From assembly GCF_037975245.1 (NCBI RefSeq), contig NC_092571.1, forward strand, positions 2,582,501-2,646,500: 64,000 nucleotides of DNA, written 5' to 3'. Position numbers and translations under genes: made by a program. Below are positions 23,401 through 36,328 of the stretch, in pieces. Every line of letters begins with the position of its first letter. Position 1 is the first letter of the stretch. The stretch is from Apostichopus japonicus (taxonomy: Eukaryota > Echinodermata > Holothuroidea > Aspidochirotida > Stichopodidae). The notes beneath the pieces are model-generated. The model had not been told where the DNA came from. It was given only the letters and a program-made list of their open reading frames with translations, and made no database searches.

Positions 23401-26162
23401 TCCATCTGATGAGAAAAATCATGCCCTTTGCCAACGATATTTCATAAATATCATAAACTCGCACTTTTTGTGGTGACACCCTCCACCCCACCCTTCCCCC
23501 CCCACAATCTGATGGTAAGATACTCGATCTCCAAAGGAGGGTGGTATATGGTGCCTGAAATCCGTGCTCTGTTACTTTAATCCACCTGTCCACCAAGTAG
23601 TAGCTGATAAAGATATAGTTTGGATTAAGCTATCGATTTATTTCTTTTTATATTACCCAGTGAATTTCGTTATTTCTGGGTCCACTACTACATTAACGAC
23701 GACGGCCAAGGTATTTTTAGCCTTGGACGATATGGAGAGCCGGAACCATACGGTGTTTTTAAGGATGACGATCCTATCAACGTACGATATGTCGGACTAA
23801 CCAGTTTCGAATGTGTTTCGTCTTGGCTGCTCTGGCTGCCTTGTGCACGTAAGTTACAAAAGGGGCGAATGCAGTACTTATTAAACAGGATGTGTGATTC
23901 TGACGTCGTGTAAGCCGAATCCCAATCATCCTCTAGAAAAAAAAAGATGTGAAATGGTTTATTCTGAGGCATAGTTAGACCACATATTTGTATGAGATTG
24001 CAACAAGGGGCGGGGGAGGGGTCGGAGGAGGGCTGTACATCCCTGGGTGAAGTTTTCATAGACACAGGTAACTCATTGGGTAATATTCCGGTGGGGAAAG
24101 TTGACTATTGAAGTATAGGGAGGGATTCGCATTGAGCGTTCTGCGTAAGTAGGTGAAAGCCACAGTTGCAAGTTTGTTTGTTGTTTGGTTAAATTGTGCA
24201 AAACATGAATCAAAAAAAATAAATAGTATTCTTACAAAAAAAATAAAGCAGTTTGACATAGCGTTGAATTCAGAGTACAACAGACCACAGGCAAACAAAC
24301 ATACCAAACAGACATATTTCAAGGAGAATAAACAACAGTACAGCTATTTGTAAACAAAAAGTAACACTTTCTTTTTTGTAGAACATGGGCAATGATGACA
24401 TCCAAGGCCATTTACTGCGATGATCCTTTTCCTTTAGCAAATGAATGATTCGTCCATAATTCATATTTATATTTATTGGTACGGCATACTGACATGAGGT
24501 TTCCAGGTAGCACATCATGTCAGATATGCTTCCCTTACTTAACTGTACAATATTGTCCACCATCTAAATGTTCCGTTGTAGGATAATTTTGAGTGAAATT
24601 TTCACTGCTGATTTCCCACATTCCAAACATGAACAAGACTTATGCCCCTGGTTCTATTCTACCCTGCTTTTCTTGTATATTCACCTTTAAAATATTTCAT
24701 TAATTTTTGGGACTGCTCCTTTAAGGTTGATAATGCCGTTGGTCATTGTAATGTTGTCACAGTTCTCGTGCCAGGGAGCTGGGGGGGGGGGTATTTGTGT
24801 AACGGTTAACTTTGAAGCTCAGGTTTTATTCTTTTCGAAGCTTCTAACACACAAATCAGAAAAGGAATCCTAAATCTGTTCCATTTTGTTGTATTTCAGG
24901 ACCAAGCTACGTTTGCGAAACAGAGATATTTGATATGCGTTGCGACGAGGGACTTATTGTGATCGACTCCGCTCTATATGGACGTGAGAACTTGGCATAT
25001 TGCCCTTATGAGGGCCCGACGGTAGGTCCAGTTACTCGATTGATTTGTCAGTTTTCAAGTTTCTTCAATACGTGAAGCGCTTAGCCGATAAATGAACTCT
25101 TCAGGGCAATGTCTTACCGTATAGACGTACATATCGATCACCTTGTCAATTGTAAAGTACTCAATCAATCAATCAATCGATAAACTTTTCAAATTATCTG
25201 TCAAGTATGATCAGTAAATGTTATCCCCGCAATATTAAATGCTGCAGAAGAACATGTTGTGATGAACCGGGAAACTGAGTAGGCCTACCGGTTGTACTGA
25301 AAAAGAACGACCGATTCACACTGACAATACAGTAACTACTGTAAATCTTAAAACTTTGTACCCCAGTAAATACTGAATTGTGCTGATAAAATTGATAAAT
25401 CGGTAGCATGTGCTATTAAGTTAACAGAAGAAACTTCCTACTTACAGACAGATCCTACTTAACTCCATCGTCAGTGGTATTTAAAGCGTTCAATCGAGCT
25501 CTTTTTACATTCCATTGAAAAAAATTACATCACTTCCCGGGGCTCAGGACGCCCTTTCATAAACATTCACTCCCCTACCTATAAGTCAGTCGAGGGGAGC
25601 TTATAATTTGTTATCCACCTTTGAAATCCCTGCGCACGTTATCGATAATCTTCACATGTTAAACAAGTGATATTCTCATGATATATACATGTTCTTCACA
25701 TGAGTCAGTGTAAACATCATCTTCAAAGATTTTTTACACGTAATATTCGCATGATGTTTCAAAATATATGTACACGTGATCTTCACGTGATGTTCACGAT
25801 GCATGTACGCCCCTCCGTGCCCCAGTCAGTCGACGGGTTTGCTACCGCACGATAACACGAAAAAAATCCTATGGTCTACCCGTGATCTTCACATGCTTTA
25901 ATAATGATCTCACGTGGCATTAACATGATATACACATGATCAATAACTATTAAGTACTTTCTGTATTTCGTTTCCCTGTCATGAATAGGCTGAAGCTACA
26001 ACTTGCGGGGATCCTGCTGCCTCTCTGGAAGCGGTCAAACAACAATGCAGATACCAGCAAGCTTGTTCTATCGAAGCAACCAATGAAATATTTGGCGAAC
26101 CTTGTGCGGGAGTTCCCAAGTACCTACAAATCGAGTATCGTTGCTGCACATGTGACGATTAG
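17354..26162 (+). CDS. gene A: secreted FAMeT-FAMeT-SUEL lectin protein, 429 aa
   Basis: Complete nine-exon gene: 17354-17414, 18878-19093, 20825-20915, 21336-21502, 22063-22236, 22962-23058, 23661-23848, 24900-25021, 25989-26162 (TAG). All borders are GT/AG and the total is 1290 bases in one frame. Residues 1-20 form a signal peptide (MKFFATFAVFCYVAIYSV); about 21-178 and 179-331 are two FAMeT domains (Pfam Methyltransf_FA); 332-429 is a SUEL/rhamnose-binding lectin domain. No transmembrane segment is visible, so the protein should be secreted and bind sugars. FAMeT is named after a crustacean enzyme, but I see no S-adenosylmethionine motif, so methyltransferase activity should not be assumed. 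Gene B, 14 kb downstream, is built from the same parts. Confidence 0.92.
18195..18250. repeat. TA/TG microsatellite
   Basis: TA repeats broken by TCTA, followed by a short TG run, in gene A intron 1. The rest of that intron (17415-18877) holds a G run near 18690-18700 and no recognised gene. Confidence 0.9.
18878..21502 (+). CDS. gene A FAMeT domain 1 (3 exons)
   Basis: Exons 18878-19093, 20825-20915 and 21336-21502. Recognisable blocks are DQCFYVWFEV, YTCIQRGNGEW and RFYIQLEHGVWTIGFHEG, closing SSWVFFWPGF. The Cys pair (QCFY and YTCI) is probably a disulphide, as in most sister modules. It is the more divergent of the two gene A copies: the acidic DPxP loop is replaced by NDPNIQP. Confidence 0.88.
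19145..19447. repeat. degenerate short minisatellite with donor-like GTGAGTAC cores
   Basis: GAGTAC-like cores begin near 19145, 19172, 19208, 19226, 19244, 19279, 19310, 19345, 19363, 19392, 19412 and 19440. Many gaps are close to 18 or 36 bases, often with ACAACTGAT after the core. The run starts about 50 bases after the donor of gene A exon 2. Further weak copies appear beyond the MITE near 20225. Confidence 0.6.
19594..20149. mobile_element. hAT-like MITE, 556 bp, with target duplication
   Basis: TCAATGCCA flanks both ends (19585-19593 and 20150-20158). Inside are inverted ends: ATGGGCGCAGATC at the left and GATCTGCGCCCAT at the right, each followed inward by GTGGGGACGCGT-like sequence. 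The 8-9 bp duplication and G-rich termini suit the hAT superfamily. No transposase is encoded. It sits in gene A intron 2. Confidence 0.75.
22063..23848 (+). CDS. gene A FAMeT domain 2 (3 exons)
   Basis: Exons 22063-22236, 22962-23058 and 23661-23848. Blocks are EIYVEFGVKAEQDARIVFS, YEV joined to MLGATYNILTCIRR, FRYFWVHYYI, and VRYVGLTSFECVSSWLLWLPC. The usual first Cys is absent, but two extra cysteines (FECV and LPC) occur in the third exon. Splice phases are 1-1, 1-2 and 2-1, the same as every three-exon FAMeT module here. Confidence 0.9.
23849..24899. other. gene A intron 7, no feature recognised
   Basis: AT-rich intron between the second FAMeT and the SUEL module. Short poly-A and poly-G runs only. 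Confidence 0.55.
24900..26162 (+). CDS. gene A SUEL lectin domain and C-terminus (2 exons)
   Basis: Exons 24900-25021 and 25989-26162. The domain starts YVCETEIFDMRCDEG and carries the family sugar-site motif YGRE. The second half has FGEPC and KYLQIEYRC, the other family signature. The protein ends CCTCDD, so two extra cysteines lie beyond the domain and could link chains. SUEL domains bind rhamnose or galactose. Confidence 0.93.
25022..25988. other. gene A intron 8, splits the SUEL domain
   Basis: This phase-0 intron lies inside the lectin domain, at the same place as in both complete SUEL modules of gene B. At 25660-25940 there are several loosely repeated CACATGAT and TTCACATG words, possibly a degraded minisatellite. 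Nothing else was recognised. Confidence 0.5.
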
Positions 26163-29083
26163 CCCATTGAAGGGTTTAGTCCATGTAAGAAATAATCCTA
26201 GTGGGTAGGGACGCAACCACGTATACTTCCGAGGGTGGGGTGGGGGTGGGGTGGTAGTTTAGCCCCCAGAATAAAATCAGGTGGAGAGATCAATCAGGGA
26301 GAGGGCACAGGCAGACAGAAAAACTTCAATAAATACATTCATAACATGTTAGGGCGGCACCGACCTACATAGTAGTAAATTCTTCAACACTGTTTCAAAG
26401 TTTGCAATATATAGGCACCGGTTTGTATTTCCTTCCATCTAACGGACCCCCTATTTCACCAAAATATCTCACAAAGGAGAGACTCATCTCAAGGAAGACT
26501 TCTCATCTTAACTCACCTCCGCCAGCACAAAAAAATGGTGGTTGCGTCCCTGCTTGTGGGAAGTAGTCCTTTGCACGGAATTAGAAATTTTAAATAAACT
26601 TCATAAACAAAGCATGTTTAAGACCTAGTTTAGTATGCTACTGGTTAACTGTAAATAAGAGCAATAGTTACAAATCGTTTTTTTTTCTCTCGATATCCCT
26701 CAAAAGGATGAAAACTGATTACAAAAATGTAGAAACAGCTTCATTATGAACTAATGTAAGCTAATATCCTCAATCCTCTGACCAATACAATGTATCAATA
26801 ATACCACATGTTACTATTCTAACGTGTGGATATCATATCTCAAAAATTCTTGAAATTCGATGTTGGATTCAAAGTCACCGTTTATATTAATTATATAAAT
26901 TGTTTTAAAGTATATTTCAAATCTATTTTAAGATGTGTTTTATTAATTATTTGAGCGATGTGTTAATAATAATAATATGACGACGTTTGCATAGTAGAAT
27001 TGTTAGATTGGACACAACTATGGAGTAGAGTTAAAAACAATCATTGCTTTTCATAGACTGGCTTTAAATGAAACATCGTCAGGCATTTAACATAAGCTAT
27101 ATATGTTTAGGTGAATATCTTAAAAAGCTGAATAATAACCTCCATGAACATTATTTACCGACACTTCTATTGATTTCTCTCTTTTCTTATGTGGACGCAA
27201 AAACGTTCCCCGACAAAAGTCAATTTTTGAAGTTTCATGAATTAACGTGATCATGTTTTCAAGTTTTTTTTTTCCCGTATTGACCCATGCATGTTGACCT
27301 CAAATGACGTTGGACCTTCACAGAAAAGAATACGGTTTCTATATCTCAATAAGGTGCAACCAAATACCAGATATTAATTTCGTCCGCCACATCCTTTTTG
27401 AGTTACAAGTAAGTACATGCGAATGTGTCACACACACGAACGCGCACCCAGGTTTTACATGTGTGTTATACACTCAGACTGAGGACCCCATTGTTTTTCC
27501 ATATGTGAAAATCCCCGTACCTTTTAACATTAACAATAATCCATAACAAGTATTGTTTTCAAATGACGTCTGAGGACTTGGAGTTCCTTTGTTCAAGTCC
27601 TCACTCAGAACTGATACACATCAATTGTAAACACTCACGCACACTAACACATTGCCACATAACGCAGTGTGCCAGATTCGTTTGCTTTCTGTAAGGAATC
27701 AAAAGTGTATGTTTACTTGTTAAAGGCATTAAAGACTCGCCCCAAACCGCGTGCGGCCATCTGAATAAGTTAATTTTCTGTTGCTTGCAAGTGACGTTTT
27801 GTTCGTGTCGCTACAAAATGTAGACAGTATACAATGAAACGTGATACCTTGTTATATTTAGCTGGACCTGAGATGTCCATCGCTGTATCGTGTGTACACT
27901 GTGCTGTGGGTATTGACCGCAGCTGTATGTACTGACTGTACACTAGTGTCCAATTACCGACGGTAGCAAGCTGTGTGTATATTTTCTGGGATCGATGGTG
28001 GTGTCTAACACTTCTGTTACACCTCATTCGAAACTGTAGGTCAGATTATCGGCATTAGACGTTTCTTTTTGTGCGAGTCTTCACACCCATTTTTTTGTTT
28101 ATGACGTTCTGATAATTACGACCTTTTCACTTCATATGAACGAAAGACCACTCTATATATGACACTCAATATCATTTGCCATTGACAAATTTGAAATACA
28201 ATAAAGTCAACTGTTTTATTCGATAAATAAGAATGTTGTTATAGGGACGAAAGCTTTTATATTCAGTTGTGTCTAAAAGAATTCGGTTTGACAAAAAAAT
28301 ACATGATTTTCCCCCGTATAATTCAGCGGGAAAACCGGTTTAAAGTCAACACAAACGTATTATAGGTATAGGCCACTGTGTATGGCATTATTACCAGCGT
28401 TTGTACTTTGTCTATGGCCTTTCCGAAACGTAGAAGATCACGTACAACGACACTACAAGAACAAAAGTTATTACGCAATCGTACGGTAATCAATCAGACG
28501 AACTTCACAGCTGAGCGTGCGCAGACAGGTTGACAATATGAGGTGATTTTTCTACAACCTGGACGAAAACACTGGTTTATCGTTTAATAAGTGTTATCTT
28601 TCCCAGGTTTTATTTCTTACTGTTTTACTTCTCTCCCTGACATGCTGACTCAGATTTGTGATGCACTTACATGATTACAATCAACTTCTTGTTAAGTTTT
28701 ATACCTCAAGTAATTACAAAATTGTTACGACGGGTAGGTAATAATAATGATTATAAATGATACGATTGTATAATACAACACATCGCGTGTGAGTACATCA
28801 TTAGTCACACTTAGCAGTAAGTCATTCGCCTTCGACATGATCATTAATAATGATTGCTATGAGGCTGTACCAACGTGACCAATAAGAAACAACTTTCTTC
28901 TTCTTCTTCTTTTTTTTTCTTCTTGCGAATGGCATGGCTATAGGATGTCTGAATTGTTTATAACTGTTCTGTCAGAAGTACTGAAACGTACCAACCGATT
29001 GACTACAGTTGAGCCTATGAGATCCACGGGCCTGGTATATTTATTGTTTGTCGGTTCTGTTATCTTGGTTAACTTCCCAAACC
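26163..29083. other. gene A 3' UTR and intergenic region
   Basis: AT-rich DNA between gene A and the LRR gene. It includes a G-rich stretch at about 26230-26255 and a CTT-rich run at 28897-28922. I found no coding exon or transposon end that I can support. Confidence 0.55.
26593..26598 (+). terminator. candidate gene A polyadenylation signal
   Basis: AATAAA about 430 bases after the gene A stop. Use is unproven. Confidence 0.5.
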
Positions 29084-30528
29084 ATGACTCGTTTGTTTGT
29101 GAGCACCATATTTGTGGTGGTTATTTCTTTTCATATCATATCTTGTCAATGTGATTGCTTTTGGTACTTCAAAAGATTCACATGCGACGGAGAAGCCAGT
29201 AATATATTTTATCGTTTCCAGTTCTTGAAAATACCGAGAAGATAACATCCCTTCTTATTTATCATGTAAATTTGCCAGAGTTGAAAAATGGTTCTGTCGA
29301 ACTACCATACATGCCGCGAATAAAGACATTTGATTTGTATCAGAACGGGATAGTCGAAATTGGTGAGCAGTTTTTCCACAACGTTACGAACGTTAGGGAG
29401 TTGTTTTTACAAGGTAATATGATGAGCAGTGTTCCCAGTGACTCTTTGAGTGTCCTGTTGAAACTAAGCTACCTCGACCTCAGTAGCAATAGAATCTTGG
29501 AGATACCTGCCAATTGCTTCATGCGCAACACAGAATTGCAGAAACTTATGTTGTACGGGAACAGTATCCGACGTATTCAAAATGATGCATTCCGGGAACT
29601 AAGTCGATTGGAGATTTTAAATTTGAGTTCAAATAACATGACCACGGTGATCGATTTATCTGATGACATGGTACACTTAATGTTACTGTCTCATTTGGTG
29701 ATTGATCAAAACAAAATAGTTTACCTGAACTCCAGTCATTACAATTGTCCATCATTGATCAATTTGAGCGGAAAACACAACGAATTGACCGTTCTAGCAA
29801 GATATTCGTTAGTTGGTTTTCCAGAGCTAAAGACGCTTTACCTGCAAAATAATCGCATATCTTTTGTCCACGAATTAGCCTTTGGCAGCTCTCCACATGG
29901 CTTAGAATTTTTACTGCTGGAAGCAAATCAGTTGAGAGACATTCCAGTAGGGCTACTGAAAATGCTGATCGCGTTGAAAGTTTTAGTCCTCCGTTCCAAC
30001 TTCATAAGCACCGTACCAGCACTTGCATTTGAGAGAAATCATCTTTTAAGGTCCATCAATTTGGCTGACAATCTTATCCACGTATGTGACACGGCATCAT
30101 TGACAGGTCTACTCAATCTTGAGCATCTGGATTTAGGTCAGAACAAACTATCTGATTTACCACCAGAGTTCTTAGATCCGGAGAAAGATTTCTTCTTGTC
30201 TCTCCGAGGAAACGGCTGGACCTGTGATTGCAGTGCGTTACCTCTCTACAATTGGGCGTTGAAGTCAAGATTCTACGTGGAAAAGCTGACATGTCAAGGA
30301 CCAATGGTACTTCAAAACAGGAGCCTATGGGAGATCCCAGCTTTAGAACTGTGCAACGAAACCGATATATACACAACTCTATCAAGCCACACCTTCGATA
30401 TAGTGACTTCTACTACGGTTACCGACGTGGAACTCGTAACTATAATACTCTGTGTCATAGCATTGTTCTTGGGAATAATGCTACTCGCTAGTATTATTAT
30501 TATTATTATTATTATTATCTTAAGCTAA
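29084..30528 (+). pseudogene. leucine-rich-repeat transmembrane protein, frameshifted
   Basis: A leader starts at ATG 29084 (MTRLFVSTIFVVVISFHI) and runs into a cysteine-containing LRR cap (CQCDCFWYFKRFTCDG). That frame stops at 29243-29245. The rest of the protein continues in another frame from about 29203 (PVLENTEKITSLLIYHV), so one indel breaks the gene there. About eleven LRRs follow (for example LSYLDLSSNRILEIP, LKTLYLQNNRISFV), then an LRRCT cap (NGWTCDCSALPLYNWALK) and a membrane span (VTIILCVIALFLGIMLL). The span runs into nine ATT codons at 30498-30517 and stops at 30526. The layout resembles Toll-like or LRR adhesion receptors without a TIR domain. The break could be real or an assembly error. 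No intron is needed. Confidence 0.8.
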
Positions 30529-30747
30529 CTTGTTTGAATATTTGCAAGATGACGCCAACAAGTAACCGCGATAATAATGGCTCAGCCCATTGCATTAGTA
30601 CTGCAGAAACCTCGGATGAGTCTTATTGAAACGAAGACGACACGTGTCGGAAGGGGAAATAAGGGGTACAGGGGATGCCCCATTGTTTGCGAAAACTTCA
30701 ATAGTGCCCTTCTTTTATAAAGTAAGAACTGACCGTTGTTGGTAAAA

Positions 30748-31213
<466 letters not shown>

Positions 31214-32518
31214 AGATTTCGCCTTGTATCGTAATAACGTTTTATGATCAAGATCATTGTTCGCGCTAGCAATTTGTGACTCATGCGGTTTTTTTCTTGT
31301 TGTTGACACTTGCTATTCATCTTTGAAATAACTTTAGTCCATTCTCTGAGTATCTTAAATTCTCCACTTACACAATGCTAGACGAGTAAGACTAAGAGGT
31401 CTCCGAAGCTTGAGGACAGGTATTTCGCCTTCGTTCATAACCAAAACTTGACATTTTTGTTCAAGAAACCCACAGTTCACCAGATGAGTCAAACCTTTGG
31501 GGGAACGAGTGGGGTGGCAAAAAAATGTTCTCACCCCATAGTTTCGTGTGCATAAAAAGGGGTATGGTTTTTAGTTTTTGCTGTCCCTTACAGCTGACAA
31601 TATTAAAGTTGCGACTCGTGTCAGTTTCTTTTTAAGAATTTCCTTCATTTGGTTAATGCTTTTCGGCGTCGATTTTTACGTCGTTAGATTTTGGACAAGT
31701 AGCACTAACTATACAAAGCTCGCGATGAATGTCTTGAATTATTGCACTGTTATGAGTTAGTTGGTATTTGGCGAGAAAGAACCCCTTGAGTTTATAAGGT
31801 TTTCATCTGGAAGTCAAATATCTGCAGGTATGTTTTTTGCCGCCTATACTTTTCCCTAATTTCAAGACTTTTAAATTAAATGTCCAAGTCGGGTTTCCAT
31901 TCTGACCGTTCGTTTGTAACGTTTTCGTTGAACTATATTGTTTATATCAAATAGAGGCACAGGGTTTAGGAAGGTTAGTAACTCCCTCTTAGCCGATATC
32001 AGTTATGTCATATTCATCACAAAAAAAAAATCATCCAGGAAATTTATGCGTCATAGAGTTTTAAACCCATCCTTAAGGTGGGACATTCTTAAAGTATACT
32101 TATATCGCTACGATTACGCCAAGCTAGGTTTTATCACCGTATAGGAAACCCTGCGAAAAACGTTTAATTATACTTATATTTCTCAGTTAGAGAGCGAGAG
32201 AGAGAGAGAGTTATTCTTTATATTGTCTGAAGAGGTCAATACTTTCCTTCAGGAGGCTAGAAACAAGCTGCATCTTCATCATTGGCGTAAGCTTAGTAAT
32301 ATCCTTCTTCGTTGGAGAGCTTGCTCGCGGTCACTGATGTTGAAAAGAGTATATATTAAATAGTTTCTGAATGTAGAAAGCGTTACAATAGGAGCCTCTT
32401 ATACCACCCACAATACACTTCCGAATGACGGTATAAACTTCACTAGTGTAAAAGACAGATTACATATAGCCTATTGATTTTAATTTATAACTCCCTTTAC
32501 TTTTGTGGGTTAAACAAC

Positions 32519-32619
<101 letters not shown>

Positions 32620-32712
32620 GTAGCTTACGTTTTGGCAATACTTTAGACGAACACCAGTCTAATTTATGCGGCCAGCGCCTAAATCGCGAGGCATGCAAAC
32701 TTGTTCTTACTA

Positions 32713-33130
32713 TAGTACGCCGTATGATAAGTCTCCCGGTAGCGACGGTCTAAGTGAAAATGTTAAACAGTTTGCTGTGGCACCTGGAAGGTCAACCGGA
32801 AGCTTTTGCTTTAACGACGGGCCAGCTTACCCCTGAACAGCGACGTGGTATTATAACAGCCATTCCTAAGCCCGACGATGGCCCTACCGTTTTAAAAATT
32901 CTAAGGCCTGTCACATGACTAAATTCTGACTATGAAATTGGAGGAAAAGTTCTTGCGAAATGGTATTAAGTTAGTTTTGGTTTTTATATTAGGTCAGAAC
33001 CGGACTGGTTTCTTAAAGGGAGGGTCATCCTGCCAAACATAAGATTGTCCTTGACTTTATTGAGCACTGCCCTCGTCTTAAAGTCTCAATGTGTGTTTGC
33101 CAAATTTTAACTTCGACTTTTCCATCTTTC
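32713..33130 (+). mobile_element. decayed LINE reverse transcriptase (L1/Tx1-like)
   Basis: Broken plus-strand frames spell conserved RT blocks in order: YDKSPGSDGL, LTTGQLTPEQRRGIITAIP, LKILRPVT then LNSDYEI (RT block 2), an FLKGR-like stretch near 33018, and KIVLDFIEHC. Stops and shifts separate them. The order KSPG-DG, IPK, RP-T-LN-DYKI matches L1/Tx1-type elements. It may extend rightwards, but I cannot follow it past about 33130 with confidence. Confidence 0.75.
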
Positions 33131-36100
33131 TGCCATAACAGCTCAGTGAAAATAACACCATTCTATATGCGCATTTCCATATTAATAACCATTATCTGTC
33201 GTTAAGCATTTTGAGCTGGATAAAATTCGCCAGATTTGTGAACGAGTTCGTTGATTCTACAAACTTCATTCAAAATTTGCAAGCTCCGCCCAACAGCTCA
33301 TGCGCTAATCAAATCACTCTGTTTTGTTAACGATCGTTATAGGCCTGTGTGCTAGCCTGTGTTAGATCCATTCTCTTGAAGAGTGTATATCTTTCTTTGG
33401 GTCGTACCTATGTAGCTGTGTCATTTCCTTCCATTGCAAGGGAAAAACAGTTGTTTTCATACGCATGCTCCGTGAAATTGGGTCAAAAAAGTGGATGATA
33501 TGAGTAGGTCTATATATAGGTTACATTTGTGTAATGAACATGCTGATATGGGCGGTCACAGTGACTTTACGGTAAATCGTTCGCACCAGAAGGGTAACAG
33601 AAAATAAATTTCTTTCGATTGCAACAGCTTTTCTCCATTAAACCCATCTGATCAGAGCGCATTTAGGATAAGAAACATTGAATCTGGTTTGAAAGTTTGT
33701 TTTCCAAAATTCATCAACAAACACACATTGAGACTTTAATGAGAAATGGCTTTTGATTATTCGACCGGGTACAATTTATTACTAATCGTTAGGAGCTTTT
33801 CTCTCTGAATTTTCTTCCTAAGGTGTCACGCCTTAAACTTAATTCCTATATCTGTGGTCCATTAGGGTTCTCACCCCTGTGGGCCAAAATTGTCATTTTT
33901 AATACATCTCGTCCTTTTGTAGCGTGATACGTGAGCTGGATGAAATAATTTTAAATTTTATTTGAGGTGGAATGATAAACACATTGTTATTATTCTTATT
34001 ATTATTTGTACTTATTCGGTATTGAACCATCTCGCCTGAGTTTAATCGTAACCTTTTTATTATGTAATTAATCAATGTCTTGTACTCTTTGTTAGCTATA
34101 TTTGAGATAAAAAGTAAAAAATTCCGTGTTGAGCAACTTTCAAATACTGGAATCAGTGGCTGGGATTGCACACGGGGATCCATAACTTGTCTCACTCAAA
34201 TCAAAGCCACTCCCCTCAAAGTCCCCCTCAAAGTCCCCCTCAAAATCCCCCTCTGCCCCCCCCCCCTTTCCCGATGTATCGACTGTCTGATGCCCCTGTC
34301 GTAGAATTCAGCTTTGAGGTGCTTGAACAATGTTTCATTGATTCATGGCGATCACCACTGATAATAATGCTCGCTAAAAAATATTCCCCGATGTTTAGTT
34401 GTAAGTATAGTTAGGATATATGCAGAGGATGACGTCATTGATTGTGGGGGAAAAAACCCTGATGTTTACCCCTATGGTAGCATACGCCCATTAAAAGCCC
34501 CATTGACTTACACACTAAATCACAAAAGTAATGTGGTCTCTAAGTCTAGATAGAAGTTTTCACTAGCTAAACGCTACCCATCACCGGATAGCTGACAAGT
34601 TGGCCTTTCATGGCACCATCAATTTTCCGTACCATGACCATGTAGATTTTTTGCTATCCGAGCCGGAAGTTTTCGTCACTTGTAAACAAACCTCTTCACT
34701 CAGTGGTAAACAAATTTCCTACGCTGCTCCCGGGAGGCCTAAAGGGGTCTAAAATTGCCTCAATTGACCCAATTTTCTCACCACATGTAATTCCATTCAT
34801 GCTCTTCAACATGCAAGCCACAAAAAAACTAGATTATGATTGATAACAGGTCACAAAAGATGTTCTCCCACTGCTTTTTGGCACTTTTCCTGAAGGAGAA
34901 CATTCGAGCGGATTGATATAGACTCTAATAGGAGTATGCCACCCTATGTATTGACAAATATATTCTATTCAATATTTTTGGATTTAATCTTAACGTTATG
35001 ACGTATTCACGGTTTTGGATGCACTTCAATTCATGAGTTCCATCCTCTGGGCATGGTTTCCACCAATTTGTTAATCTAAAATTGGCGAGTTTAGCCAAAC
35101 GAGTTTAGCCGAATACACACACGCACACAAAAAATGAGATGAAAAAATGATGTTATTAATTTTAGCTTTTAATTGCAAATGGTTGATACCTAATCAGTTC
35201 ACCGCTCGTGTTTGCGATTTTCTTGAGGAAAAGACTTTTATAAAAAGTAATTAATTAATTAATTTAATGTTTACAATCACGTCCAAAAGAAGGGGGTTCT
35301 ATGAGTGAAATAGACTTCCAACTTCACGTACGGGCTCCTTCAGTTGATGATTACTGGCAATGTCGAAAAATAAAATGTAATATTTCCCAATGTTTTCGTT
35401 CAAAGCGACAACGAAATTATAAAATTGCAAATGTTTTAATTCTATCAATTACAAACGTTATTGAATACAGCTCTGTTAAACTGCCTATATCACCCACGAC
35501 CGTAGTTCATGGGTTGTAGTCGAACGAACATTTAGAACGTCTTTTTGTGAACGATAGTAACAAATGAAACTCTGTATGTTACTAACAAAATTGGGTATCA
35601 CCAAAGTTGCATTGCAATCTCATGTAATTATTTCCCTCAAGTGTCATCGCTGACGTCAGCTTCATCAGATGCTTCTAGAGTTATTAGCATCTTTCTATTC
35701 CCTCAATCCCTGCCAAGATTTTGTTTGAGGACGTTGAATGGGTAAGGTTTCTCAGTAATGTTTACTACATATGAGATATTAGGGGATAGACTAAGAGTAA
35801 AGCAGGTATGGAGATTTTTGTGGGATTATTCCCGCCCCACAAGATGGCAGCAGTCCACTATCATCATTATTGTAGTGGGCGCTACAATATTGGCGTTACT
35901 GGCCAAGTGAACGTTACCTACATGACTGGACGTTGAAACTTAAAAGTTTCATACAGTCTCTGTACATTTGCAGTTTCAGAGGCCAGCTGCGTAGCCAACT
36001 TATTCTGAACCTGTTACGGCGCTCACAAGCGCCCTCACTTTGTAGGACATGACTATACTCCCTGATGTGTTGTCCGCCCCAAAAATAACACAATGAACAA

Positions 36101-36262
36101 CCGAAAAGTTCTTCCTAATGCTGCAAGCACTTCCAGCGTACTACAATACTGCGTATTTGTAGGCAACTGCAGTTCTAATTTATTTACGTATGTCATAGTG
36201 CACAGTTAGAAATGTACCTCACTATGCAACAAATTGGTCAATACCCAACAGTAAACATACTA

Positions 36263-36328
36263 CCCTCCCCCACCCCCACCCCCACCCCCTCCCCCACCCC
36301 TCCCCTCCCCTTCCCCCTCCCCTCCCCC
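36263..36328. repeat. C-rich homopyrimidine tract
   Basis: Repeats of CCCCCA, CCCCT and CCCCTT with almost no purine except scattered A. The complementary strand has many G runs and could form G-quadruplex or triplex structures. Confidence 0.85.
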
